Shown: positions 20,462 to 30,044 of the stretch, piece after piece
Numbering within the stretch: the stretch's first letter is position 1
Layout: each line of letters begins with the position of its first letter
Origin: SAR86 cluster bacterium
Lineage (GTDB): Bacteria > Pseudomonadota > Gammaproteobacteria > Magnimaribacterales > AG-339-G14
Length of the DNA stretch: 64,000 nucleotides
Assembly: GCA_023703675.1 (NCBI GenBank)
Contig: CP097974.1
Location: 271,288 to 335,287 of the forward strand
Direction of reading: 5' to 3'
Position numbers and translations under genes: made by a program
The notes under the pieces: model-generated
Told to the model about the DNA's origin: nothing
Databases searched by the model: none
Seen by the model: only the letters and a program-made list of their open reading frames with translations

Positions 20462-21844
20462 ATGTTGTATTCCAGCACAAGAGGAAGCTCTCCTTCTGTC
20501 AATTTTCTTGAAGTTCTTACCTCAGGAGTTGCTCCAGATGGAGGATTATATTTGCCTGAAGAAATTCCTCTATTCAATAAAGATGAATTGAAAAGCTACA
20601 AAAGTCTTACTTACAATCAGCTTGCTTTAAAACTTCTTCATCCTTACATGGATGATTTCTTAGAAATAAATGAATTAGAAAAAATAATTGAGGACGCTTA
20701 TTCTACTTTTCGCATTGAAAACGTAGTGAGAATAAATAATCAAAATAAGTTTGGAAATATTCTTGAGTTATTTCATGGACCAACTTTTGCTTTCAAGGAC
20801 GTTGCGATGCAACTTCTGGCAGGACTTCTAAATAAAGCTTCCGAAAAAATCGATAAAAAAGTTGTAATTCTTGGGGCTACTTCAGGTGATACGGGCTCAG
20901 CTGCTATAGAAGCATGTAAAAGATATTCAGATTTAGACATATTTATTTTTTTCCCAAATAAGAAAATTTCAGAAGTTCAGCAAAGACAAATGACAACATC
21001 AGGAGCAAAAAATGTTAATACAATTGCATTGGACGGAGATTTCGACGATTGTCAAAAATATGTGAAACAACTTTTTTTGGATCAAGAAAACTTCCCAGGC
21101 TTAAGGTTCGTTTCAATAAATTCAATTAATTGGACAAGAATAATTTCTCAAAGTGTTTATTTTTTTTACGCTACCTATCTCTTAAATAATAATTACATAG
21201 CCTCAATTCCATCAGGTAATTTTGGACATGCTTATGCCGGTTGGCTAGCATCCAAAATGGGTTTGGATTTGCAAGGCATTCACATAGCTACTAATAAAAA
21301 TGACATTCTGCACAGATTAATTTCTTCTGGTATATATCAAAAAAATGAAACCATGAAATCTTTGGCTCCGAGCATGGATATTTCAGTCGCAAGTAATTTT
21401 GAAAGACTGATGGTTGAGGTTTTAAATAACGACAGAGATGTTGTTTATGACTTAATGAAGAAATTTCCAGAAAATTCCATAGATTTTAACGAATTCCAAA
21501 AATGGAAAGAAGTTAAAAATTTTTTCCTAAGCAGTTCAACAACAGACGATGACATAAAGAAATGTATAAAAAAAATAGTTTCAGAAGCGCATTATTTTTT
21601 AGATCCTCATACAGCTACAGCCATAGATGGAAAAAGTTCATTGAAAGTAAATCAAAAAGAGATTCTTACTTTTGCTACAGCACATCCAGCCAAATTTCCA
21701 GAGGCCTTTGAGGGCATTCATGGCTTTAGTGAAAATATTCCTGATTCTTTAAAAGAGATTTTTCAAAAAGAAGAGAAATTAATTAATATTAAAAATGACT
21801 ACCAAGAAGTAAGTGATTATATTTCATCAAATTTTTCAATTTAA
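20462..21844 (+). CDS. thrC: Threonine synthase
   Basis: PLP enzyme that converts O-phosphohomoserine to threonine. MLYSSTRG and VAPDGGLYLPEEIP open the protein. The PLP lysine lies in GPTFAFKDVAMQLL, and the phosphate-binding loop in LGATSGDTGSAAIEA. IPSGNFGHAYAGWLA and FATAHPAKFPEA are also characteristic. Its 460 residues place it with the longer thrC class typical of Pseudomonas. It is co-transcribed with hom; prfB begins 5 bases after the stop. Confidence 0.95.
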   Translation: MLYSSTRGSSPSVNFLEVLTSGVAPDGGLYLPEEIPLFNKDELKSYKSLTYNQLALKLLHPYMDDFLEINELEKIIEDAYSTFRIENVVRINNQNKFGNILELFHGPTFAFKDVAMQLLAGLLNKASEKIDKKVVILGATSGDTGSAAIEACKRYSDLDIFIFFPNKKISEVQQRQMTTSGAKNVNTIALDGDFDDCQKYVKQLFLDQENFPGLRFVSINSINWTRIISQSVYFFYATYLLNNNYIASIPSGNFGHAYAGWLASKMGLDLQGIHIATNKNDILHRLISSGIYQKNETMKSLAPSMDISVASNFERLMVEVLNNDRDVVYDLMKKFPENSIDFNEFQKWKEVKNFFLSSSTTDDDIKKCIKKIVSEAHYFLDPHTATAIDGKSSLKVNQKEILTFATAHPAKFPEAFEGIHGFSENIPDSLKEIFQKEEKLINIKNDYQEVSDYISSNFSI

Positions 21845-21849
21845 ACGAT

Positions 21850-22945
21850 ATGAGCGATAAGTCCTTACAAGAAAGATTAAGCACGGCAAGAGATGAACTT
21901 AGCGATCTCAGGGGGTTTCTTTGACTACGATGCAAAAAATCTTAGGCTTCAGGAACTCAAAAAAGAGTTTGAAAATCCTGAGTTATGGAAGAATCAAGAA
22001 AAAAGCCAAACTTTAGGAAAAGAAAAGGCTAGTTTAGAAAAATTAATTGATGCTATTGATGACCTTGATTCTGCTTTGAATGATTTAAGTGAGCTTCATG
22101 TAATTCTAGATAAAGAAAACGACATAGATGAATTAACTTCTATTTCTGAGGATTTGAAAGATTTAGAAAGAAAAATTTCAAGTCTTCAATTTCAGAGAAT
22201 GTTTTCAGGAAAAAATGATTCCAATAACGCTTTCTTGGATATTCAGGCTGGTTCAGGAGGCACAGAGGCCCAAGATTGGGCTGAAATGTTATTAAGGATG
22301 TATTTAATGTGGGGCGAAAAGAAAAAATTCAAAACAGAATTAGTAGAGGTCTCTCCTGGAGAGGTAGCAGGTATAAAGAGTGCTACGATAAGATTTGAAG
22401 GAGAGTTTAGTTATGGTTGGCTTAGAACTGAAACTGGAGTTCATAGATTAGTTAGAAAGTCTCCTTTTGATTCAGGAAGTAGAAGGCATACTTCTTTTGC
22501 ATCTATTTTTATTTCTCCTGAGATAGAAGATAGCATTGAGATAAATATTGATCCATCTGATATTAGAATCGATACTTATAGAGCTAGTGGAGCCGGAGGC
22601 CAGCATGTTAATAAAACAGATTCAGCAGTTAGACTGACTCATGAACCGACTGGAGTGGTAGTCCAATGTCAATCAGATAGATCGCAGCATAAAAATAAAG
22701 ATAAGGCCATGAAACAGCTTAGAGCTAAACTATATGAGTTAGAATTAAATAAGCAGGATGAAGAAATGAAGAATTTAGAAGATAGTAAAGCTGACATTTC
22801 CTGGGGCAGTCAAATAAGGTCGTACGTTTTAGATTCAGGAAGAATTAAAGATTTAAGAACAGGTACGGAAACAGGAAACTGTTCAGCAGTTTTAGATGGA
22901 GAGATAGATATCTTTATAGAGGAAAGCTTAAAAGCTGGAGTTTAA
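21850..22945 (+). CDS. prfB: Peptide chain release factor 2, with programmed +1 frameshift
   Basis: Terminates translation at UGA and UAA. Translation starts at ATG 21850 ([17 protein letters not shown]...), reads 24 codons to an in-frame TGA at 21922-21924, then shifts +1 at CTT-T and continues in the downstream frame ([15 protein letters not shown]...) to 22945. The joined product is 364 residues, the normal RF2 length. The GGQ motif is in [19 protein letters not shown], and the tripeptide for stop recognition (SPF in [11 protein letters not shown]) is present. This is the classical autoregulated arrangement, not a broken gene. Confidence 0.97.
21910..21924 (+). promoter_or_regulatory. RF2 programmed frameshift site
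   Basis: AGGGGGTTTCTTTGA: the internal Shine-Dalgarno-like AGGGGG lies three bases before CTT TGA, followed by C. It differs from the E. coli site by one base (TTT for TAT). When RF2 is scarce the ribosome slips forward on CTT-T and makes full-length RF2. Confidence 0.97.
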
Positions 22946-22946
22946 A

Positions 22947-24401
22947 ATGTCAGATATTCAAGACGAAAATCATTTAATTGAAGAAAGAAAAAAGAAACTA
23001 AAAGAACTTAAAAAAAGTGGCATAAATTATCCAAATTCTTTTAGAAGATCAAATCTATCTATCTCTTTGATTGAAGATTACTCAGAGTTTAGCAAAGAGG
23101 AATTGACCGAAAAAAACATATCTGTTTCTGTGGCAGGAAGAATTATGTTGAGACGAGTTATGGGCAAAGCCAGTTTTTCTACCATCCAAGACATGACCGG
23201 CAGAATTCAACTTTATTTACGACAAGACGCTATCGATAATTATGAGCTTTTTATAGACTGCGACCTTGGAGATATTGTCGGAGCAAAAGGAGTTTTATTT
23301 AAAACCAATACTGGCGAACTCTCCATTCAAGTCAATGAATTTAATTTATTAACTAAATCTTTAAGACCGCTGCCGGAAAAACATCTTGGATTGTCTGATG
23401 TAGAGACAAAGTATAGGAAACGATATTTAGATCTTTTAACAAATTCAGAGTCTCAAGAAGTCTTTGAAATTAGAAGTAAAGTGGTAAATGAAATCAGACA
23501 ATTCTTGATAAAAGATAATTTTATAGAAGTCGAAACTCCGATGATGCATCCAATACCAGGAGGCGCAACAGCCAAACCCTTCGTCACTCATCACAATGCT
23601 CTTGATATGGAGCTATTTTTAAGGGTAGCTCCTGAGCTTTACCTAAAGAGACTTGTAATCGGAGGCATGGAAAAAGTTTTTGAAATCAATAGAAATTTCA
23701 GAAATGAGGGCCTTTCAACAAAACATAATCCAGAGTTTACTATGCTAGAGTTTTATACCGCTTATGTGGATTATAAATTTCAAATGGATTTTGTCGAAAA
23801 TATGCTCCGAACCATAGAGAAAAATTTAAACGCTAGTAATTCAATTTTTTCAAATAAATTTCACAGGTTTTCTATGGATGAATCAATCGCTAATCATAAT
23901 ACAATCGATATTGAGGAATTAGCTAATAAAGAAACTTTAGTTAGTTTTTGTGAAAAGAAGAAAATAAAAATAAACAAGTCCGATCAAATTGGAAATATAA
24001 AAAATGAAATTTTTGAAGCAACTGTAGAAGATAAACTAATTGAACCTACATTTATTTATAATTATCCAATTGAGATATCTCCTTTATCAAGATCTCTGGA
24101 TGAAGATAATTCAGTTGCAGAAAGGTTTGAGCTTTTTGTGAACGGGAAAGAATTAGGAAATTCTTTTTCAGAGTTAAATGACCCGGAAGAACAAGCAGCA
24201 CGTTTCGAGTCACAGGTTAAAGAGAAGGATGCAGGAGATGAAGAAGCTATGCATTTTGATAAAGACTACATAGAGGCTTTGGAGTATGGCTTGGCACCAT
24301 GTGCTGGAGTAGGAATTGGAATAGATAGGTTAGTAATGCTCTTTACAGGACAAGAAAGCATTAGAGATGTTGTCTTGTTTCCTCAACTAAGAAATAAGTA
24401 A
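22947..24401 (+). CDS. lysS: Lysyl-tRNA synthetase (class II)
   Basis: Charges tRNA-Lys. The N-terminal OB-fold anticodon domain includes VAGRIMLRRVMGKASF. The class II motifs follow: motif 1 region FIEVETPMMHPIPGGATAKPFVTHHNALDM, motif 2 FRNEGLSTKHNPEFTMLEFY, and motif 3 GVGIGIDRLVMLFTG. At 484 residues it is close to E. coli LysS (505). It starts 1 base after prfB, the conserved prfB-lysS pair, and ends 2 bases from the convergent oxygenase gene. Confidence 0.97.
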   Translation: MSDIQDENHLIEERKKKLKELKKSGINYPNSFRRSNLSISLIEDYSEFSKEELTEKNISVSVAGRIMLRRVMGKASFSTIQDMTGRIQLYLRQDAIDNYELFIDCDLGDIVGAKGVLFKTNTGELSIQVNEFNLLTKSLRPLPEKHLGLSDVETKYRKRYLDLLTNSESQEVFEIRSKVVNEIRQFLIKDNFIEVETPMMHPIPGGATAKPFVTHHNALDMELFLRVAPELYLKRLVIGGMEKVFEINRNFRNEGLSTKHNPEFTMLEFYTAYVDYKFQMDFVENMLRTIEKNLNASNSIFSNKFHRFSMDESIANHNTIDIEELANKETLVSFCEKKKIKINKSDQIGNIKNEIFEATVEDKLIEPTFIYNYPIEISPLSRSLDEDNSVAERFELFVNGKELGNSFSELNDPEEQAARFESQVKEKDAGDEEAMHFDKDYIEALEYGLAPCAGVGIGIDRLVMLFTGQESIRDVVLFPQLRNK

Positions 24402-24403
24402 TT

Positions 24404-25705
24404 CTAATCTAGGCCTATCCAGCTACCATGAAATCCAAAAGGCACTCTTGAAGGCAATATGACCCTTGCTAAAGGGGCTTCTGAAAAATTTTCCGCGTCT
24501 AAAATAATAAATTCACTTTTATCCTTTTCTTGATCATAAACAAAAGCAACAACAAAACCTTCATCCTCTGAAGCAGCATTCATTTTTGGAATGAATACCG
24601 GCTCAGCACCTTTTCTCAAATCTCCTAAATCATGTACTTCGTTAGTGTCATTCAAGAAATCGTATTTGAATAGATTATTCAATTGACCGTCGTTCAAAAC
24701 ATAACCGAATTGGTGTTTTTTACCTTCTAATTTGGGATGAATCCTGGCAAATTCCATAGGCCTGTCGTCAAGAATTTTTTCACTGCAGGTTCCCTTGCTG
24801 ACATCAATTTCCCATCGGGTAAGATAAGGTTTTTTCCCAAAGGGTAGAGGATTATTAAAATCAAAAAGTTTTTCGTAACGACAAAAATCTAAAATCACTT
24901 TCCCAGTATCGTCTTCATAGGAATTGACTACGTGGAAAAGAAAACACTTGGGTACATCTATCCAGTTAACTTCAAAAGAATTCCTATTTAAAAGTCCAAC
25001 CCTTGGTTGATAGTTATCGTCCCATATTACTGGATAATCTGACCCATTTTCTTGTCCTTCTCTTCTTCCAGTATTAAAAGTTACGGGCAAATCAAAAATG
25101 AGAACATAATTTTTTGTGATAGCACAATCATGAATCATAGGGCTAGATTGCAATTCTATTGGTAGATCGGTTGATATCTCACCTAGATTGTTAACAACAC
25201 GATAATGAACTTGATTTGCCCCAGCAATATATTCTGAAAAGTCATAATTAATAGAATGTAATTCATTTTTGGAGGCATCAAATTTTGGATGAGCAGTGAA
25301 TCTTTTTGTTTCTGTTCCAGGGAAAGGAACTTCATCGGTAAAATTTAAATCCGAATCGAGTATTACTGGAGATGAGCCTCCTTCAACTAAGGCATAGATT
25401 TTTTCGGCATGTTTCAGCACATGAGTATTTGGCCCAAAGCCAAATGGAGATAAAACGTATTTATTTTTGTACCATAAGGCTTTACCGTCCTGAATTTTCA
25501 GTCCATGAATCATTCCGTCACCGAAGAAAGGGTGATAATTTTTATGATCTATTGGTTCTTTGGGATTAGGTCCGTTTCTGAGAAACAAACCATTTAAATC
25601 TTTTGGAATTTCGCCAATAACATCCAGATTTTCAGAAGCAGACTCCTCGACAGGATACCAGTTGCCTTTTAAAAAAACGTTTTCACTCTCTCTTAGATTT
25701 CTCAT
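24404..25705 (-). CDS. Carotenoid cleavage oxygenase (RPE65/CCO family)
   Basis: Non-heme iron dioxygenase family that cleaves carotenoids, apocarotenoids or stilbenes. Four iron-ligand histidines fit the family: FTAHPKFD, MIHDCAIT, LFHVVNSYEDD and GFHGSWIGLD at the C-terminus. The opening LNGLFLRNGPNPKEP and FFGDGMIHGLKI are hallmark. At 433 residues it is slightly shorter than most. Its start overlaps the malate dehydrogenase stop by 4 bases, so it is the last gene of a three-gene leftward operon. No carotenoid-synthesis genes or rhodopsin are in this window, so the substrate is unknown; an exogenous (algal) apocarotenoid is possible. Confidence 0.88.
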   Translation of the reverse strand: MRNLRESENVFLKGNWYPVEESASENLDVIGEIPKDLNGLFLRNGPNPKEPIDHKNYHPFFGDGMIHGLKIQDGKALWYKNKYVLSPFGFGPNTHVLKHAEKIYALVEGGSSPVILDSDLNFTDEVPFPGTETKRFTAHPKFDASKNELHSINYDFSEYIAGANQVHYRVVNNLGEISTDLPIELQSSPMIHDCAITKNYVLIFDLPVTFNTGRREGQENGSDYPVIWDDNYQPRVGLLNRNSFEVNWIDVPKCFLFHVVNSYEDDTGKVILDFCRYEKLFDFNNPLPFGKKPYLTRWEIDVSKGTCSEKILDDRPMEFARIHPKLEGKKHQFGYVLNDGQLNNLFKYDFLNDTNEVHDLGDLRKGAEPVFIPKMNAASEDEGFVVAFVYDQEKDKSEFIILDAENFSEAPLARVILPSRVPFGFHGSWIGLD

Positions 25706-26700
25706 AATAGTTCCTTAACTGCTTCTTTTTCTTCTAACAACTCTTTAGTAGTAATTTCTAATTTTTCTATTGCATAAGAATTTAATTCTATGTTTTTAAC
25801 AATTTCAATTTTACCATCTTCTTTTGTTTTTAAGGGAAATCCATAAATTATTCCTTCCGGGACTTTATAACTTCCATCACTTAAAATTGCAGCGCTAAAA
25901 CAATCTCCTTCTTTTGTCGGAGTTGATGAGGCGATAACAGTTTCTATTGCAGCGTTAGCTGCAGAAGCTGCTGAAGAAGCACCTCTTGCGTCGATTATAG
26001 CCTTTCCACGTTGTTGGACTGTTTCGATAAAGTCTTTTTCAATCCATTGTTTATCTTTGATAAGCGATGAAACTTTTTCTTCGCCTACTTTAGCGTTATC
26101 TAAATCAGGATACATTGTGGGACTGTGGTTCCCCCAGATTATCATTTGACTTATTTCTGATATCGAAATATTTAATTTAGATGAAACTTGAGCCTTAGCT
26201 CGGTTTGCATCGAGAGCAGTCATCGCCATCCACGTTTGGGATTCTTTTTTTGCATGAGTCATTCCAATTAGAGCATTTGTATTGGCAGGATTTCCTACGA
26301 CTAAAATTTTTGCATCAGGTTTACCATTTTCACCTATAGCTTTTCCTTGTTCTGTAAAAATTCCACCATTTATCTTTAAAAGATCACCGCGTTCTTCTAT
26401 TTTTTTACCATTTATAGTTATGCCTCGAGGAATACTTCCAACTAGCAAAGCCCAGTCCACATTTTCTGCAGCTTCATAAATATCTGAATATGCTTCAACT
26501 TGGCCAAGAGTGTCGAAACCACAATCCTCGAGCTCCATTATGGTACCTTTTAATTTCTCAACCACTTGAGGAATTTCAACTAATCTCAAATTAACAATAG
26601 TGTCGCCACCAAAGGTCTCACCACTAGCTAGCCTGGGAAGGAGTGCATAGCCAATTTGTCCAGCAGCACCCGTAACTAAAACATTAATTTCTTTTTTCAT
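25702..26700 (-). CDS. mdh: Malate dehydrogenase (cytosolic-type, NAD)
   Basis: Interconverts malate and oxaloacetate in the TCA cycle. NAD-binding VTGAAGQIGYALLPRL is at the N-terminus. VVGNPANTNALI, TALDANRAKAQ and the catalytic-His segment IIWGNHSPTMYPD follow in order. The substrate loop reads PRGITINGKKIEERGDLLKINGGIF, with about five extra residues between the first Arg and the ER pair compared with the common PRKAGMER form. At 332 residues it is of normal length. It overlaps both neighbours by 4 bases. Confidence 0.93.
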   Translation of the reverse strand: MKKEINVLVTGAAGQIGYALLPRLASGETFGGDTIVNLRLVEIPQVVEKLKGTIMELEDCGFDTLGQVEAYSDIYEAAENVDWALLVGSIPRGITINGKKIEERGDLLKINGGIFTEQGKAIGENGKPDAKILVVGNPANTNALIGMTHAKKESQTWMAMTALDANRAKAQVSSKLNISISEISQMIIWGNHSPTMYPDLDNAKVGEEKVSSLIKDKQWIEKDFIETVQQRGKAIIDARGASSAASAANAAIETVIASSTPTKEGDCFSAAILSDGSYKVPEGIIYGFPLKTKEDGKIEIVKNIELNSYAIEKLEITTKELLEEKEAVKELL

Positions 26701-28241
26701 AATATATTTGGTTTAAAAACGTTTTTGCCCGAAATACTAGTTACCACTCCCTTTTGTCCTAGCATTTCTTTTTTAATCATCATTTTTAGAAGATTCTCAT
26801 CTTTTGGTGTATTTGCAATAAACCTGGATTTATCCTCCAATTCGCCGACGACAATACCATATTCTAAGTTTTTTCTCCCCTGAATAATTGTGTAAGACAA
26901 AATTTTACCAATTCCATCAGGACAAAAGTTTAAATTTTGAATTTCTCTCGAATTAATTTCTTTTTGAATATTTTCAAAGCTTTCACTCCAATTTATTTCT
27001 TTCGGAGATTTTGTTGAAAAAATGTTGATTGCATGCTTTGTTAAAAACCAACTATTTGCAGTAATCATTCCATATTTATTTGGATTCTCTCTTAATTTCC
27101 TCACCATTTCGATAGTAGAAAACATTGTGTAAGCATTACCTGGACCACCAAAGTAGGGAAGTCCTCCGGTTACCGTCAAAGGACGCTTGTCATTTAAATC
27201 AATATTTAGTTCTTTCAAAGCAATTTGTACTGCTGATGGAAAACAAGAATATATATCAAAATAAGAAATATCAGATATTGAAATATCCGCTTGAGATAAC
27301 ACTTCACTTCCACATTTTCTAATTGCAGGGGACTCATCTAGCTTAGGTCGTTTAGATACATTCCAGACATCGTTTAATATACAAGAGCCATGAATATAAA
27401 TTTTTTTATTTTTAGGAATTTTTAATTCATTTGAGAGTTTTTCAGACATTATCACAATCGCAGAACCCATATTTACTCTGATCATTGAATTTAAATACTT
27501 TGTGTAAGGAAATCCTACAAGCCTGTTTGACTCGGTTACGGTTTCAATTTCCATTGGCGACCTGAATTTGGGAAACCAAGAACTAGGATTTTCAGATGCT
27601 ACCTTAGAGAACTTACTGAACAATTTTGCGCATTCACTTAGATGATCTTCGCTAGTTTGAGATTTACTTGCTCTCAAAGAGTTGGCAAAAAGAGGATATA
27701 CATTTGAGGGTAAGTCCATGTGATGATCTTTTTCCATCTTTGAAAATCCCTCTTTATTTATGCCTATTAATTCTGGTTCTCCACCCTGTGTATCTTTCCA
27801 ATCCAATGACCTTCCAGCTTTCAGCTTTGAAATCATCGTATCAAGCACTTCACCTCCAGAAATGAGAGCGCAATTACATTGATTTTCATAAATTTTTTTT
27901 GATATTTCTTGAATAAGCACTTGAGGAGCATTACCTCCCATTCCAGAGTAAAGTTCGTCGATATTCTTTTTTACTCCAAGCTTCTTTGCAAGAGAACGAG
28001 GAAAATTGTTGTATTCGAAGCTCGATTGATTTGTAGCTGTTGAAAAATCTACTGAAAATCTAATTACAGCAATTGAGTCAATATAATCTTTAATGTTTTC
28101 AATGCCCGTATCATTAAGAGCGAGTTCACTGGCATGGGTTAGAAAAGATAATGGATCAGGTCCGTCTTCCTTATTTCTATCAATAATATCGGCTACACCA
28201 ACTATTACTGGTGTATTATCTGATACTTTTAAACTACTCAT
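26697..28241 (-). CDS. Thiolase-like protein, type 1 (TLP1-like), nucleophile Cys apparently absent
   Basis: Thiolase-fold protein of 514 residues, commonly labelled acetyl-CoA acetyltransferase. VIVGVADIIDR and ALISGGEVLDTMISKL fit the N-terminal half. Where thiolases have the nucleophilic Cys loop, this protein reads ELYSGMGGNAPQVLI, with no cysteine. TGGLPYFGGPGNAYTMFSTIEMV marks the second half. The C-terminal 90 residues (LSYTIIQGRKNLEYGIVVGEL...) resemble the extra domain of mycobacterial thiolase-like protein 1. First gene of the operon with mdh and the carotenoid oxygenase. Its reaction is unknown; classical thiolase chemistry is doubtful. Confidence 0.75.
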   Translation of the reverse strand: MSSLKVSDNTPVIVGVADIIDRNKEDGPDPLSFLTHASELALNDTGIENIKDYIDSIAVIRFSVDFSTATNQSSFEYNNFPRSLAKKLGVKKNIDELYSGMGGNAPQVLIQEISKKIYENQCNCALISGGEVLDTMISKLKAGRSLDWKDTQGGEPELIGINKEGFSKMEKDHHMDLPSNVYPLFANSLRASKSQTSEDHLSECAKLFSKFSKVASENPSSWFPKFRSPMEIETVTESNRLVGFPYTKYLNSMIRVNMGSAIVIMSEKLSNELKIPKNKKIYIHGSCILNDVWNVSKRPKLDESPAIRKCGSEVLSQADISISDISYFDIYSCFPSAVQIALKELNIDLNDKRPLTVTGGLPYFGGPGNAYTMFSTIEMVRKLRENPNKYGMITANSWFLTKHAINIFSTKSPKEINWSESFENIQKEINSREIQNLNFCPDGIGKILSYTIIQGRKNLEYGIVVGELEDKSRFIANTPKDENLLKMMIKKEMLGQKGVVTSISGKNVFKPNIL

Positions 28242-28327
28242 TTTTGATTTATTAAATTAAAAAATAGAAGTAATATTACTCTTTTAAAAAATCAATTGAA
28301 AAAAATAAACCTAATTAGGAGAAAATT

Positions 28328-29233
28328 ATGTCTATAAGATTTGATGGGAAAGTTGCGATCGTAACAGGAGCCGGCGGAGGTTTAGGAAGGTGTCACGCTT
28401 TAGATTTAGCCTCAAGAGGGGCGAAGGTAGTTGTAAATGATTTAGGTGGATCTGTTGATGGAACCGGAGGGTCTTTGTCAGCAGCTGAAAAAGTCGTTGA
28501 GGAAATTAAAGCTGCAGGGGGCGAAGCCATTTCAAATGGAGCAAGTGTTACAGATATGAGCCAAGTTGAAGAAATGGTTAAGCAAACTATGGACACTTGG
28601 GGAAGAATAGATATTTTGGTAAATAATGCTGGAATACTTCGCGATAAAAGCTTTTCTAAAGTTACCGATGAAGACTTCAGACTAGTTTTGGAAGTTCATT
28701 TAATGGGGACTGTCAATTGTACAAAAGCAGTTTGGGACATTATGAAAGAACAAAGTTATGGAAGAATTTTAGTTACGTCCTCATCTAGTGGCGTGTATGG
28801 AAATTTTGGCCAAACAAATTATGGTGCAGCTAAAATGGGAGTTCTTGGTTTGATAAACACACTAAAACTAGAAGGAGCAAAATATAATATCAAGTGTAAT
28901 GGGCTTACCCCAGTTGCGGGAACAAGAATGACAGAAGATCTAATGCCACCAGAAGTTTTAGAGAAACTTCAACCCGATTGTGTAAGTCCAGCAGTAACTT
29001 TTATGGTTTCTGAAGATGCTCCAACCGGAGTTGTTATGGCTGCTGGGGCTGGGGTTTTTGCAAGAATAATGACTTTTGAAACAATGGGTATAAACTTAGG
29101 AACTGGCGATGAAATGAACGCCGAGAATATTGCTGAAAATTGGGAAAAAATTTCAGATATGGCAGATGCTAGGCCTTGCACTGAAGGTAATAGTCAAACT
29201 GTGAAAATCTTTGAATTGATAGGCAAATCTTAA
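28328..29233 (+). CDS. Short-chain dehydrogenase, (3R)-hydroxyacyl-CoA dehydrogenase type
   Basis: SDR enzyme of 301 residues. NAD-binding VTGAGGGLGRCHALDLASRGAKVVVNDLGG is at the N-terminus and NNAGILRDKSFSKV marks the NNAG motif. The catalytic Ser-Tyr-Lys are in VTSSSSGVYGNFGQTNYGAAKMG. The NDLGGS turn and NAGILRDKSF are typical of the dehydrogenase domain of peroxisomal multifunctional enzyme 2, so beta-oxidation of acyl-CoA or sterol side chains is likely. It is divergent from the thiolase-like gene. AGGAG at about 28317 is a good ribosome site. Confidence 0.85.
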   Translation: MSIRFDGKVAIVTGAGGGLGRCHALDLASRGAKVVVNDLGGSVDGTGGSLSAAEKVVEEIKAAGGEAISNGASVTDMSQVEEMVKQTMDTWGRIDILVNNAGILRDKSFSKVTDEDFRLVLEVHLMGTVNCTKAVWDIMKEQSYGRILVTSSSSGVYGNFGQTNYGAAKMGVLGLINTLKLEGAKYNIKCNGLTPVAGTRMTEDLMPPEVLEKLQPDCVSPAVTFMVSEDAPTGVVMAAGAGVFARIMTFETMGINLGTGDEMNAENIAENWEKISDMADARPCTEGNSQTVKIFELIGKS

Positions 29234-29276
29234 GATTTTTAGATCTTAGGGCCACATTTTGTTGATCGATTTCTTT

Positions 29277-30044
29277 TCAGAACGTCTGTCCATGTTGGCT
29301 CACTAATTTTGCTAGTTTTTTAGGAAAATCGGTAATGATTCCATCAACTCCTATTTTTAATAATTTTTTCATAAATCTTTTGTCATTTACTGTCCAAGTA
29401 AGGACGAAAATGTCTTCATTTTTTAGATTTTCTACTAATTTGATAGATTGCTTTGAGTCAATGTGCAAACTTATTCCATCAGATAGAGATCTAAAAATTT
29501 CTTTTTTTATTTTTACTGGATCATAATTAAATAAAGAGGGGATCAAATTTAGAGTGGCTTTGTAGTCAGGAAACTTTGTTTTTAATTTTTTTATCATCGA
29601 CGGAAGATAGCACAAAAAATGTATTTGGTTTTTTTCAAGATTAATGTCCTCTATTAAAGTTATTAAGTTCTGAATTTTTTTTAAGACTCCTTTTACTTCA
29701 ATAAATACCAGCTTCCCTTCGGGAACATTAGATAGAACTTGTTCTAATCTTGGTACTCTTTCTTCCTTGAATTTTTTTGATTTCCAAGATCCTATATCTA
29801 TTTCTGATAAGTCTTTGAATTTAGTTTCAGATATATTTCTTTTGGAACCGGATACTCTATTTAAATTATTGTCATGTGCGCAGATAAATATTCCATCTTT
29901 AGTTTTTCTAAGATCTATTTCGATCGCATCTGCCTCTTGCATCCAAGCCAATTTATAAGAAGCAAGAGAGTTCTCCGGTCCTACGGAAGACGCCCCTCTG
30001 TGGGCTATGATGAGAGGGTTTTTAGTCCCAGTTGAGCGCTCCAC
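29277..30044 (-). CDS. ugpQ: Glycerophosphodiester phosphodiesterase
   Basis: Hydrolyses glycerophosphodiesters to glycerol-3-phosphate and an alcohol. The GDPD signature is complete: [55 protein letters not shown], with catalytic His in HRG and HDN and metal-binding Glu/Asp in [30 protein letters not shown] closes the barrel. At 255 residues with no signal peptide, it resembles cytoplasmic UgpQ. Its 5' end overlaps the nrdB 3' end by 23 bases. Confidence 0.92.
   Translation of the reverse strand: MERSTGTKNPLIIAHRGASSVGPENSLASYKLAWMQEADAIEIDLRKTKDGIFICAHDNNLNRVSGSKRNISETKFKDLSEIDIGSWKSKKFKEERVPRLEQVLSNVPEGKLVFIEVKGVLKKIQNLITLIEDINLEKNQIHFLCYLPSMIKKLKTKFPDYKATLNLIPSLFNYDPVKIKKEIFRSLSDGISLHIDSKQSIKLVENLKNEDIFVLTWTVNDKRFMKKLLKIGVDGIITDFPKKLAKLVSQHGQTF

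Noticed and set aside
21893-22945. prfB starting at an internal ATG or being a pseudogene
   Set aside because: The upstream frame and the shift site restore a normal 364-residue RF2; the in-frame TGA is the regulatory stop.
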